Source: Eopsaltria australis (Eukaryota; Chordata; Aves; Passeriformes; Petroicidae). Taken from it: a stretch of DNA of 64,000 bases. The position numbers and the translations under genes are program-made. The notes below the pieces were generated by a model. That model was given only the letters and a program-made list of their open reading frames with translations. It searched no databases and was not told the DNA's origin. The stretch spans positions 1 to 64,000 of the forward strand of contig JAVTVJ010001341.1 in NCBI GenBank assembly GCA_034509425.1, in the 5' to 3' direction. Positions 45,101 to 55,522 of the stretch are shown here, piece after piece. How positions within the stretch are numbered: position 1 is the first letter of the stretch; each line of letters begins with the position of its first letter.

Positions 45101-48100
45101 ACATGAATACCCAGTGCCCCCTGTGTGGTTCTGTTGCCCTTGAAATGGTCAGGTAGGAGGTAGGAGTGTTGGTGCGTGTGGGTGTAGATCGACAACCAGG
45201 GGAGCAGGATTCATGGGTTGTGGGGCAGTCTGGGATAGCTTGTGCTGAGAGTTACAAATGTGCTTTTGGGTTAGATGGAGCTAAGGCTGCTCCAGGTTAC
45301 AGTGCTGGTGATGTTTTCCCCTGCAGCCTGAGCACTGGGGCCTGAGCAATGACATGGATGGATGCCGGCCGTGCGACTGCGACCAGGGAGGAGCGCTGAA
45401 CAACAAGTGAGTCTCAGCCCAGTTACTCTCCTGTAACTGGTCACCCAGTTTCATGTTGTTGCAACCACAACATCCAGGGCTCAATGTGCTCTGGGGGAGG
45501 ATGTTTGATACCCATCTTTCTGCTTCAGAAGGTGGTAGGTCTTGATTGCAGCAAGGGTGACAGAGGCATCCATGTCTTTCAGATGTGGATTTAGCTATGC
45601 CATAACCTGGGGTATGGTCCATGTCAGAGCTTTGCTCTTACAGGATTAGAGCAGGATTCAGGCAGGGACATGGACAGGCTATTCTTGCTTTGCTCCCAAA
45701 TCGCCCTTTGGCCAGTCTCTCTGCCCACTAGTGCTGAGGGAAGCATGCTAGCTGCACACTACTGCTCTGTTGCCCCTGTGGTGCTGCATAGGGTGGGGTG
45801 TGGACCTGGAAGTAGGTTTTGAATATGCATCCATTGGTATCAGCATGGAAAGTCATGGCTTAGATGCCCTGTCAGTGGGGTGCTGGGTAGCTAGATTGTT
45901 CCTCTGATCACAGCAGTTCTCTGTGTGCTAGGTGTGTGTCCAACCGCTGGCTTGTCAACAGCAGCATGTTCTTTTGCTTTTTTATTCCCCCCTCTCCCCT
46001 TCCTTCCACAAACCCTTTGAAATGTCATGCTTTTGTCTAAAGACACAGAAGTTTCCCAAGGGAGTCAAGGAACTGTTTCCCACTGGAGCCTGTGGGACAC
46101 ACTGGGGGAGTGTGGGACTGGTCTTGGTGTGACTCCCATAGGTCATCACAGCCTACGGACACCCATCTGCACCAGGGATTGCCGTGGGAATGTCCCACAG
46201 GCCGTCTCTCCTGTCTGCTCCCGAGTGAATTATTAGCCCTTGGCAGACAGCAGTGTGGATGTTAGGGATTATTTACTCCCCCGTGCTTGCTCCCTGCACA
46301 CAGATGGGTTGCACCACACAGTTCATAGCAGCTCCCCCAGCGCAGCTGCTTCCAGGGCTTTGGGGTAACAGCCCAACCATGGCCCAGCCTGTTTCCCATG
46401 CACAGAGCCCGGCGATTGCAAAACCATGTGGGGAGGGGACGTGCAGCGTCCTGGCACGGGCAGGCAGCAGCTGTGCTTTCCTCTGACCACAGGAGAGCCG
46501 CAAAGCCCAGCTCTGGCTCCTGACTTTGCTCTCTCACGTCATCAGGAAGGGGGAGCTTTGCCCTCCTCGGGGCTCCTCTCCTCAGCTGCTGAGTTGCTGC
46601 CTTCTGGCTCCCACTCAGGGTGTGGGATGCTGTGCCTTGTCCAGAATTCATCCCTGTGGTGTAACCCAGGTGGTGGAGTTATTGTCTCCCCGGAGGGGAA
46701 ACTTCCCAGCTCCTCCTCTGGGACAGCTAAGGCACTTCTGGCATCTCAAAGCGAACATTTAAGTGAATCTCTGCAACTTCAAAAACAGTTCAAGTTAAAA
46801 ATCACTCTTTGTCTCAAGGCTTGAGGAACCTGGAGATGGTTCATGGAAACCAGAGGCATTTACCTTTAGAAAATGTTTTTAAATCCCGCTCAGATTTAAA
46901 GAAAGAGTGTATTTTGGTGGACCAAAAAACATTCCTTGGAAAAACTGTGATAGGGTGCGTGCAAAATTGCAGCGTGCTCAAGGGCTCTTCATGATGCAGC
47001 GCAGACACTCTGGGGACAATAAAACAGTCAGAGGCAGTTTGGGGGTAGAGTGGTATTGAGTAAAGAAAATGGGTCATTATGAAAGAAGTGGAGATCTGTG
47101 TGTCACTCTGGACAGACTTTCTGGGGACGGCCCTGACTGCCCCGTGTCACTGGTTGTGTCTGTCCTACTCTAAAAGACGCCAGGGGTGGTTTTCTCCTGT
47201 GTGTAGCTGCTGATGCTGACCTTGCTCTGCAGCAAGTAAGAGCAGCTCATCATCCCGGGGCATGTAGGGTCATGCATGTTCTTGCCTGAGACCATACAAA
47301 CAGGTACGCTGCCTGTGTGGCTTGCAAGCTTGGAGCCAAAGGTTGCCCTTGGCTTTCAGGGCAGATGTGCCTCTTGGCTACGTCTGGTAGCAAGTGAGGC
47401 ACCCAGAACTCCTCTCTGCCAGGGAACCCCTGCATCCATGACATGTAATCCTCTTGCCATCCTAACAGAGGAAACTACTGTGAACTGCCTAGTGGAAATG
47501 GTCCCTGGTCCATGCTGGCTTCCAGCCTGAGCCTAGATGTTGTTTTGGCAAGTGATTGTTGGGTTGAGCCAGGTCTGTACCTGGGACTGTGCTGCCATGT
47601 TAGTAGTGCAGGTGGCCCAGCAGCAGAGTCCAGGAGCATCTCCTTGAGCTGTGTTCAGCAGTGCTTCTCCTCCTGTGTCACTTAAAATGTCAGAGTGGAA
47701 GATAGCTCTAACACTGTCTCAGCATAGCCAAGATCTGTTGTAAATTCATTGCTCTTCCATTTTAGCTGCTCAAGCGAATCTGGCCAGTGTGAATGCCGGC
47801 CCCACATGTTTGGACGTCAGTGCAACCAGGTGGAGCCTGGCTATTACTTCATTTCACTTGATCATTACATCTACGAGGCGGAGGAAGCCGACTTGGGTCC
47901 CGTGAGTAGCAGTTTTAGTGGTCTGGAGTGTCTGGAGAGCTGTGGGAAAGTTGTTTCACTAGTTGGCTCTTGGAAGTGTTTTTTATACCCTGGGAGTTTT
48001 GCAATTAAAATGTGGAAAACATGAAACTGAAATGTATCAGAAAGCCATTAACCTGTAGCTTTTCAATCTTCGTATCAGAAAATAATGGAGTAATTGGAGG

Positions 48101-51100
48101 GGAGGAATTGCAATTTTCTTTTTAAACCTGTTTTTTTGATCATGACTGTACAGTTAGTTTTCTGTCACCACCCCTCTCTGTACCCCACTGTGTGTGTACC
48201 CACCACATCCACTTCTCTTATCTCAGGAGAGGTGGGACACACACACTGGCTCTTCTCTTTGGTGCTGCTGAAACTGGGAGTGAACAAAGCACACATTTAA
48301 GCACATTGCTACAGCTTTTATAGTTTCCGTACATCACTAGTATTTCTTTTATTAGTGACTAAAACCATAGTTGATTGTGCAAAAACTTTTTGTGAGCGAG
48401 GTTGCCTCTAGCTTGTTTTGCCTGCTGGCATGGTACAACAGGGTCTCTGGCCCTTTCTGTTGCCTATTACATAGCCTTGTTTTCAATTCATTAACAGCAG
48501 CTAGGTAATTACATCAATCACTCTTGCCTCCAGCAAGGAGTCAGGGAGATGGAAATAATGGTTTCTCTAAAGCAGCGGATCCTTGTCTGCCTGCAATCAG
48601 GGCACTTGGTGCCCTAATTTATTTATTTTGAGCAAAATGCAGCCACTTTGCAGTTTCAGTCAAGGCAGAGGATTTTTGCTCTAAGATAACTGCAGAAAGA
48701 GAAGACAGCACAGAGCAGAAGTTGTACCACAGCAGAGGGCACATGAGCTGGCACAGGGTTGTAGGTGCATTTGTGTCTGCCCACCTGGAGAGGTGGTACC
48801 CGAGGCCCTTCCAAGGCTCAGGGATGGAGGAGCCCAGCACAAAACCCACCTTGCCAAGCAGAGCAAGGGGATGTGCTGCTGGTTTGCCTTTGGAAACCTT
48901 CAGAAGAAACGATTTTTAAAAACGCCAATATTGAAAAGCTTTCTCACAAATCTGATCATAGAATAAAACTCCCATTCTGTAAAACATAGAATAGAATTCC
49001 CAGGTAGGGGCCCAACACAAGACAAAATGCAGTGGCACAGAGTTGCAAGGATTGACAGGCAGTGCCAAGCCCGTGTGCTCCTCACAGCTGCACGCCCTTG
49101 CTCACATCCTGCCTGCCATCCTTTCTGTGGAGCTCTGATCTTTGTACAAAGCCAGAGGGTAATAACTGATAGCCAAGCTCTATTCAAAGAGTGTGAGAAT
49201 ACATGAGGGGACATCCTGAAGTGATACGTATATATGGAGACATTTCCTTGCATTTTATCCCTTTCTACTGAAGCAACTTCCTTAGAAATGCACAGGATGT
49301 TGTTCTATGGAGAGAACTATTTGTGGATACAGATACATTTGAAACAGGAAATTGAGCACCATGTTTCTGTTTTCCGTTACCTTTTTCGTCTTCTTTGCTT
49401 TATATAAAAAACAGATAAAAACCTGATACCTCAGACTGAAAAGGGTGACCATGTGTTGATTTGGCTATTAAATATCTATCGATGGTTAGAATCTCTGTTC
49501 TTTAGTGACACCCTGCTCATTGAAGCCATGGTCTGCTTTTCAAATGTTATTTTGAGCAGTGGTTTGGTTTGAAACAGCCTGGTTTAGTCAGGAAGCAATT
49601 AGCACTCGGGCTTGGGTGGTTAATGGAACAGTGATGTGCCACTGCAGTAAATCCTACTGCCACAAAATGTGGAAATCTGTATGGTGAATGAGATGGCATA
49701 GCTGGTGAATTAGTTACTCACAGCAAGTTTTTTAATTTAATTCTGCACCATAACAGAGAAATAAATGAAGAGTTGTGCAGTCTTCTTTTGCTTTATCTCT
49801 CTTGCATTTGTTGTGTTGCTACGTGAAAGGGCAATGGTGTGCACATGTATGGATGTAAAAGAGAATTTGTGTTGTCTGGGTTGCAAACAGTGGATACTGC
49901 AATCCAGAAATCATCCATCAACACAGTCCCGCACTTCATGTATCCCTGTGGGGCTTGCAGATTTAATGGATCAGTATTGAAATATCTGTTCTCTGTTTTG
50001 TAGGGAGTGAACATAATAGAGCGCCAGTACACGCCAGACCGCACACCATCATGGACAGGCATAGGATTTGTGAGAGTTCCTGAGGGGGCATACCTGGAAT
50101 TCCACGTTGACAACATCCCCTACTCCATGGAGTATGATGTTCTGATCCGCTACGAGCCGCAGGTGGGTCTGTGAGTACAGGCAGTGCTGCCTCCCAGCAG
50201 GTGCTGGCTGTCCCTAACCCTGACATGAGCCTGGCACTTCCAGGAGTCTTCAGGGCTCAGACAAGGAGAGATGCTCAGTTAAATGTTTGAGATGTGTGAA
50301 AATCCAAAATGATGTTGACTATTTCTAGTACTACTTACTTTAGAGTTTTTTTCACTATTACATTGTTTCAGAACCTGTTTAATGAGCAAATTAAAAAGTG
50401 ACAAGACCCATCAGGACAGATTAGACTATAAAGTTGTTATTGGCCAGATGGGCATGGTGCACCTTAGGAAGCAAATTGCCCTTCTTGGATGTTGAATGCC
50501 TGCAGCCAAGGGTTTGCAAGCAGTTGGCTTTGGTAATTTGCGGAGTGAAGGGAAAGAGAAAAATCCCTCCATCTCCTTGCCTAAAGTTTGGCAGCAACTA
50601 ACTGCAGTGAATACTCAGATGCAGGACCCAGAGGTGAGGGGAGAGGAAGTCACCAAACCCCCTGGTGATGCCATGATGCAGATGGGGCTGCTGGCCACCT
50701 GCTCCTTGCTCTCAGCCCACATCTGCAGCTGGTAGATGCCCCACGGATGCTGCAGCTCTATCCTTCCTGTGCCCATGCTTTTCCTGGCCTGAGCTCTGGA
50801 TGCTTCCAGTAGTTTATGATTATTACTTGAGACTGATGAGCCTTTTTTTCCTAGTTGCCTGATCAGTGGGAAAAAGCTGTGATCAATGTCTCACGCCCAG
50901 GCAAGATTCCCACAGGCAGCCGATGTGGCAACACAGTTCCTGATGATGATAATCAAGTGGTCTCACTGTCACCTGGATCCAGGTTGGTGAAACTGGATGG
51001 GCAAAAGGAGAGAAAAAATGATTTAAGAATTGAAGTACAATAATGTCACATTTTCAGTTTGCTGTAACCTCTATGAAAATGAGTGAAAATTAATTTCCAG

Positions 51101-54100
51101 TGGGTTATAAAAACATGTTTAGTAGTGTGTCTGTAGACTCAAAGCTTTTAAGTTTATTCTCATTTTCTGATATGGTTTGTTCACTGAGTAGAGGGAGGGG
51201 GAGATGTTTGCACAGCCTGTGAGTGAACATTGGTTTGACTCTTTACCTTGCTGATAACCTTTTCCGGTTCTGACTTCCGCAAGCCTCCAAACTGCCTCTC
51301 TCACATCACAGCTTTTGTTCTCTTGGGACTTGGCTGCTTTCCATTATCTTGATTGCTTTTTAGGGGCACCTGAAACGCTTTATGGTGCCGTACGTTTGAA
51401 GTAAGGATTGTTTCCTGTTCCTCACTCAGATATGTCGTTCTCCCACGGCCCGTGTGCTTCGAGAAGGGGCTGAATTACACCATCCGCCTGGAGCTGCCCC
51501 AGTACTCCTCCGTGGATACAGAGACAGAGAACCCCTACACACTCATTGACTCTGTGAGCAGAATTTACTTTAGGGATGCCCTTAAAAGCCTGGAAGTTTG
51601 CATCTCCTCTGGCATATGTCTGTGTAAATTCCAAGTGGTATTTTGCAGCATTGTTCCTTACAGCTGAAGTCAGATTTCAGCTGAACAATGTAATGCAGCA
51701 TAGGTTTCTTCAAAAGTTCCTCCAAATATGTGAGCTGGTTTTCTGCTAAGAGGTTTTTGAGGTATTTTACAGGACTGCAGCTAGTCTACAGTCCTGTAGT
51801 TTCTTTGGGGAGTCTAATGTGTGTCATGTAGGTCATGAATATCAGTGTCAATCTTTTTCTTTAGAATGGATAGAGTTTGGTAGATTTGGTAAGAATTTTT
51901 CAGATACTAGAGGTATTCCATCAAGACTAGAGAAATGCTGTCATTTCCCTTCCAAATTCTGCCTGACTGTTTTGCTTTTTTTATCCCAGAAACTGGGACA
52001 ATATTGAATTTTCATAATTTTGGCGGAGGCTATTTGTAAGTAGTGACACTTTGTCATTGTAAAATCGTTTTGTAGCTTGTTCTCATGCCATACTGCAAAT
52101 CGCTGGACATATTCACAGTGGGAGGCTCAGGCGAAGACGTGGTCACGAACAGTGCTTGGGAAACTTTCCAAAGATACCGGTGTTTGGAAAACAGCAGGAG
52201 TGTTGTGAAAACTCCCATGACAGATGTCTGCAAGAACATAATATTCAGCATTTCTGCACTACTGCATGAGACTGCGCTATGTACGTAACCATCTACTTGT
52301 AGGGTAAACTGTGCCTGGGACCTGGATGGCTCCAGAGCAGCTTGCATGAGGAAGGCCTGTATGTAGGATGAGGCAGGGGATTCATGCCCTTTGCCACGGT
52401 GCTCACTCTCCAGTGTTTTTCTCTGCTCAGCTTGCCAGTGTGACCCCCAGGGCTCCCTGAGTTCAGTGTGCGACCCCAATGGAGGGCAGTGCCAGTGTCG
52501 TCCCAACGTTGTTGGAAGACAGTGCGACAGATGCGCCCCTGGCACCTTTGGGTTTGGGCCAAGTGGATGCCGACGTAAGTTAAACCCTTGGCTCTGGGCT
52601 GTGCTGTGGTTTGGGGCCCTGAGTTTATGGCTTGTCATGGAAACTCAGCCCCTCTCCCTCTCTCCTTGCAGCATGCGAGTGCCATGTCCGAGGCTCTTAC
52701 AACGCCTTCTGTGATGTGGAAATGGGCCAGTGCCACTGCTTCCCTGGGGTGTACGGGCGGCAGTGCGACCGCTGCCTGCCCAGCTTCTGGGGCTTCCCCA
52801 GCTGCCAGCCCTGCCACTGCAATGGCCATGCTGATGACTGCAACCCCTACACCGGGGAGTGCCTGAGCTGCCGGGACCACACAGCTGGACACAACTGTGA
52901 GAGGTATGGCACACGTGCCCTTTCCCTGGCCCCCCTCCTTCCCCTCAGCAGGGTGGGTGCAGCAGCTGTTCCCCTCTGGTGCTAGTGCTCAGGCAGATGC
53001 AAAGCCACAGGGGAAGTTCCTGGATCCCAGGAATCAGAGCAGCACTTGTGGTCCTGGAGATTGATGGGGGTGGGAATCTGCTCTTCCCTGCCTGCACCCT
53101 TGCACTCACAGCAGTGCCTGCATAAGTGACCAAGAGCACGTTGCTGGACCCCAGGCCTTTAGCCAGCATTTGCAAGCCTTCTGAGAGACCTTGCAGTGGC
53201 AGGGTTGACATCCAACCTTGGGTCTCCTGCTCTTACACTAGTGTAGACCAGACAGATTTGTGTCTGTGGACACAGCTGCTAGGGGTGTGAGTGGTAAGGG
53301 AGAGCCATAAGGATGTTTCTACCCTTTGCTTCTTCTCAGTGGTATAAAATCTGAGCTTAGTTACAGCAAGGCTGCAGTGTGTTTGCCTGCAGTCCCTGCA
53401 TGCTGTGTACCCTGTTGTGCAGGTGCCAGGCTGGCTACTACGGAGACCCCATCCTGGGATCAGGTGACCACTGCCGCCCCTGCCCTTGCCCTGACGGCCC
53501 TGAGAGTGGACGCCAGTTTGCCAGTGGCTGTTACCAGGATCCAGTCACACTGCAAGTCGTGTGTGTCTGTAGCGTGGGATACATAGGTACTTGGTGGGTG
53601 TATGGAGGGGTGGCTGCTTGGGTTGAACCTCTCAGTGAGAGGCTCTGTTCTATGTTCGTGTGGGTTAAATGTGACCACAACACCAGCATCAGTGGGTTGT
53701 TGCTGGCGGTCGCCTCACTTGGAAGGTGCCAGCGCAAAGCGGCTCGTGCAGGTGATGCCAGCACAACCATGAACCTCATCTCCAGCAGTGTGGTGAGGGG
53801 TGACCAGTGCTCAGCAGGGGGTGGACAGGACAGCACTGGAACCAAGGGGATGAGCAGCATGCCTTGGTGCCTTGGATAGTACCATCCATGCTCTGCACCA
53901 AGTTGCCATGGTCTCACCAAGTGCTGTCTCTGTTTCTTTAAGCATGATGGAGTTAATGCCCCCCATTAATGGTGTTTATTGCCTTACTGATTTTGGGGCT
54001 GCACAGCAGGGAGCTGTGATGGCCATTCCCACTGTGCCTGTTTGTTCAAACAGGCAGTCGATGTGATGAATGTGCGTCTGGCTTCTTTGGGAGCCCCGAT

Positions 54101-55522
54101 GAGGTTGGCGGCGCCTGCCAGCCGTGCCAGTGCAACAACAACATCGACACCACTGACCCGGAGGCCTGCGACAAGAGGACCGGAGCGTGCCTCAAGTGCC
54201 TGTACCACACCGAGGGTGAAAACTGCCACCTCTGCAGAGAGGGCTACTACGGGAGTGCCCTGCAGCAGGACTGCAGAAGTGAGTGGGAGGCATGAGCCTC
54301 GGCACCAGCCTTGTTGGGGGCAGCAGTGGACACCTACACGCTTTTTACCTGGGGCCATTTGGGGTGGAGGGAAAACCTTATTCATTCAGCTGGAATTGCC
54401 TGCAGCTGCCCTGGGGCTGGGTGGGGCTTCTGGCCAGGAGGGGGGCCTTTTACATTTGAGAGGGAGGACAGAGACAGCATTTACATTTGCTGAAAGGAGG
54501 AGGATTTTGCAGGAGGGGGTCTTCTTACCCTTTTGATACCTCTCTGTTTATCTCTTCTCCAGAGATAAGGTGGTAGCAGGAGGGTTTGGCTTTTGTTTAC
54601 ACCAGATCCCTGCAGGTGTGTTTGGGCAGCGGGAATGAGGGCCATAGCAGGAAGTTGAAGTGGGTGGTGGGGAGGCAGATCCACCTCCCCTGTGGCATCA
54701 GGCACAGCCCAACAGGACAGGTGGGTTGCTGAATGGGAGAGCATGCCATTGGCCACTGCAGCAGATCTGCCACCGTAGCTGACTGACAAGAGCTGGGCAG
54801 ACTTGGGCTTGGAGGAAAGAAGAGCAGGAAGGGCAGGGCTTCTTGAATGAGGGACTCCTGTGGCCTTCTGTATGCTGGGGCAGAAGCTGGAGAGGTGGCC
54901 AGCTTGGGACATGAGGAGGGCTCTTGGGCAGTGGCAGGTGTCACTCAGTGCTGGGTTAGCCACGCATAGCCACTGGCATTGGGACATGCCAGCACCTGCC
55001 CACAGCTCTGCGGGCTTGGAGAATAAACTCGATGTGAGGTCGGGGCAGTGTGGTGCTGGGGGGCAGGTTGGCATGGAGGTGCCTTGCTCTTTCCCTCACA
55101 GAGTGTGTCTGCAACTACCTGGGCACCGTGCGGGAGGACTGTGAGGGCTTGGAGAGCTGCCGCTGCGAGGCGGCCACGGGGCAGTGCCGCTGCCTCCCGA
55201 ACGTGGTGGGGCAGACGTGTGACCGCTGTGCCCCCCACACGTGGCGCCTGGCCAGCGGCACCGGCTGCGAGCGCTGCGACTGCGACCCCGCGCGCTCCCT
55301 CGGCCCCGCCTGCAACGAGGTGAGCAAGCACGGCGTGTGCCCGAGGCTTTGCCTCTGCTCTGCTGCAGGGTTGAGCTGCTCAGGGGCTCACGTCTCCTCA
55401 TGGGTTTGGTTTTTGGTTTTGGCAGTTCACAGGGCAGTGCCACTGCATGCCAGGCTTCGGAGGCCGGACCTGCCGGGAGTGCCAGGAGCTCTTCTGGGGT
55501 GACCCAGCTGTGGAGTGCTTAG
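33111..55522 (+). CDS. LAMB1: Laminin subunit beta-1 (5' part of gene, 23 coding exons)
   Basis: Twenty-three exons join in frame from ATG into 1,129 residues; human LAMB1 has 1,786, so the last LE modules and the coiled coil are beyond the window. The protein is the common beta chain of basement-membrane laminins and is secreted. Layout: signal peptide 1-19, cleaved before [10 protein letters not shown] polymerisation domain to about 268; LE modules about 269-540; LF module about 545-770; LE modules from about 771. The match to human LAMB1 from memory is very close throughout (for example [12 protein letters not shown] and T-V-G-G-S-G). YIGSR and RYVVLPR adhesion motifs are present and PDSGR is changed to P-E-S-G-R. 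The start codon has a strong context (cgccATGg) and lies in a CpG island. No frame disruption is seen. Confidence 0.97.
33307..33476 (+). CDS. LAMB1: LAMB1 exon 2: end of signal peptide and LN start
   Basis: The exon completes the signal peptide (A-L-W-P-A-A-A) and begins the mature chain [16 protein letters not shown]. It ends C-I-V-S-H-L-Q. Splice sites are gcgcag and gtgagc, only 159 bp after exon 1. Confidence 0.96.
33477..35729 (+). other. LAMB1 intron 2
   Basis: It contains the 3' edge of the CpG island, a 12-bp palindrome ATGTAATTACAT (33830-33841) with a homeodomain-type TAATTA core, and a run of 14 G (34587-34600). No exon is seen. Confidence 0.7.
34587..34600 (+). repeat. G14 homopolymer in LAMB1 intron 2
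   Basis: Fourteen consecutive G bases. The exact count may be affected by sequencing error. Confidence 0.85.
35730..35865 (+). CDS. LAMB1: LAMB1 exon 3: LN domain
   Basis: The exon reads [10 protein letters not shown] and [19 protein letters not shown], core LN-domain sequence nearly identical to human. Splice sites are gtttcag and gtatgc. The intron 35866-37788 has nothing recognised. Confidence 0.97.
37789..37862 (+). CDS. LAMB1: LAMB1 exon 4: LN domain
   Basis: This 74-bp exon reads [17 protein letters not shown], with the conserved N-V-T glycosylation sequon. Splice sites are cgtgcag and gtaagg. The intron 37863-39722 shows no gene. Confidence 0.97.
39723..39911 (+). CDS. LAMB1: LAMB1 exon 5: LN domain
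   Basis: This 63-codon exon in phase 0 reads [16 protein letters not shown] and [14 protein letters not shown]. Splice sites are tactattag and gtcaga. Only a 107-bp intron separates it from exon 6. Confidence 0.97.
40019..40082 (+). CDS. LAMB1: LAMB1 exon 6: LN domain
   Basis: This 64-bp exon reads [21 protein letters not shown]. Splice sites are ttcctctag and gtatgt. The following intron (40083-41577) shows no gene, only T-rich runs near 41390. Confidence 0.97.
41578..41780 (+). CDS. LAMB1: LAMB1 exon 7: end of LN and start of LE1
   Basis: The exon reads [19 protein letters not shown] and ends the LN domain at Y-D-M-V-V-R-G-N before LE1 begins at C-F-C-Y-G-H-A. Splice sites are cccctgcag and gtaaat. 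Confidence 0.97.
43062..43182 (+). CDS. LAMB1: LAMB1 exon 8: LE module
   Basis: The exon reads [19 protein letters not shown] and [10 protein letters not shown]. The acceptor follows a pyrimidine tract of more than 30 bases (43023-43053). The donor is gtgagt. Confidence 0.97.
43348..43536 (+). CDS. LAMB1: LAMB1 exon 9: LE module
   Basis: The exon reads [17 protein letters not shown] and [12 protein letters not shown] sequon N-T-S-G precedes G-V-C-D-D-C. Splice sites are gtcacag and gtaagt. Confidence 0.97.
43816..43995 (+). CDS. LAMB1: LAMB1 exon 10: LE module
   Basis: The exon reads [14 protein letters not shown] and [11 protein letters not shown], then C-D-I-C-K-E-G-F-Y. Splice sites are cttcttag and gtgagt. 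Confidence 0.97.
44405..44517 (+). CDS. LAMB1: LAMB1 exon 11: LE module, GC donor
   Basis: The exon reads [14 protein letters not shown] and C-Y-C-K-R-L-V-T-G, ending C-N-Q-C-L. Exon 12 continues P-E-H-W-G-L-S-N in phase 0, so the donor is CTG followed by gcaagt at 44518, a GC-AG intron. Intron 44518-45326 has nothing else recognised. Confidence 0.95.
45327..45406 (+). CDS. LAMB1: LAMB1 exon 12: LE module
   Basis: This 80-bp exon reads [19 protein letters not shown] and G-G-A-L-N-N. It matches LAMB4 in-window exon 2 in length and phase. Splice sites are cctgcag and gtgagt. The 2.36-kb intron that follows (45407-47765) shows no gene. Confidence 0.96.
47766..47901 (+). CDS. LAMB1: LAMB1 exon 13: LE end and LF start
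   Basis: The exon reads [14 protein letters not shown] and E-P-G-Y-Y-F, entering the LF module at Y-I-Y-E-A-E-E-A. It is joined directly to exon 14, with no counterpart of LAMB4 in-window exon 4. Splice sites are ccattttag and gtgagt. The 2.1-kb intron after it (47902-50003) shows nothing recognised. Confidence 0.96.
50004..50162 (+). CDS. LAMB1: LAMB1 exon 14: LF module
   Basis: This 53-codon exon reads [14 protein letters not shown] and [12 protein letters not shown]. Phase 0 at both ends; splice sites are ttttgtag and gtgggt. Confidence 0.97.
50855..50982 (+). CDS. LAMB1: LAMB1 exon 15: LF module
   Basis: The exon reads [22 protein letters not shown] and ends S-P-G-S plus two bases of an Arg codon. 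That Arg opens the RYVVLPR motif, completed by exon 16. Splice sites are tttcctag and gttggt. Confidence 0.97.
51430..51553 (+). CDS. LAMB1: LAMB1 exon 16: LF module, RYVVLPR motif
   Basis: The exon reads [19 protein letters not shown] and ends Y-T-L-I-D-S. It carries the heparin- and cell-binding segment known from mammalian laminin B1, including the N-Y-T sequon. Splice sites are cactcag and gtgagc. Confidence 0.97.
52076..52280 (+). CDS. LAMB1: LAMB1 exon 17: end of LF module
   Basis: The exon reads [19 protein letters not shown] and [11 protein letters not shown]. Splice sites are ttttgtag and gtacgt. Confidence 0.97.
52431..52574 (+). CDS. LAMB1: LAMB1 exon 18: LE module of domain III
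   Basis: This 144-bp exon reads [13 protein letters not shown] and [12 protein letters not shown]. It is the counterpart of LAMB4 in-window exon 9. Splice sites are ctgctcag and gtaagt. Confidence 0.97.
52672..52903 (+). CDS. LAMB1: LAMB1 exon 19: LE modules
   Basis: This 232-bp exon reads C-E-C-H-V-R-G-S-Y and [10 protein letters not shown], ending H-N-C-E-R. The intron before it is only 97 bp. It is the counterpart of LAMB4 in-window exon 10. Confidence 0.97.
53423..53586 (+). CDS. LAMB1: LAMB1 exon 20: LE module, PESGR and start of YIGSR
   Basis: The exon reads [14 protein letters not shown], then G-P-E-S-G-R-Q-F, where human has G-P-D-S-G-R-Q-F. It ends V-G-Y-I-G, the first part of YIGSR. 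Splice sites are ttgtgcag and gtactt. Confidence 0.97.
54054..54278 (+). CDS. LAMB1: LAMB1 exon 21: LE modules, end of YIGSR
   Basis: The exon opens with S-R-C-D-E-C-A-S-G, finishing the YIGSR motif, and contains [13 protein letters not shown]. It is 225 bp like LAMB4 in-window exon 12. Splice sites are tcaaacag and gtgagt. Confidence 0.97.
55102..55319 (+). CDS. LAMB1: LAMB1 exon 22: LE modules
   Basis: The exon reads [21 protein letters not shown] and W-R-L-A-S-G-T-G-C, ending A-C-N-E. It is strongly GC- and CpG-rich. Splice sites are ccctcacag and gtgagc. Confidence 0.97.
55426..55522 (+). CDS. LAMB1: LAMB1 exon 23: LE module (last coding exon in window)
   Basis: This 97-bp exon reads [16 protein letters not shown] and F-W-G-D-P. 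It ends one base into a codon before gtgagt. The expected next segment (C-D-C-D-P-R-G-type LE module) is not found in the rest of the window. Confidence 0.97.

Noticed and set aside
48955..49000. ATAGAAT repeats resembling the 3' end of avian CR1 elements
   Set aside because: Only a few short AGAAT-type words are present and no CR1 body or 8-bp terminal repeat pattern could be followed.
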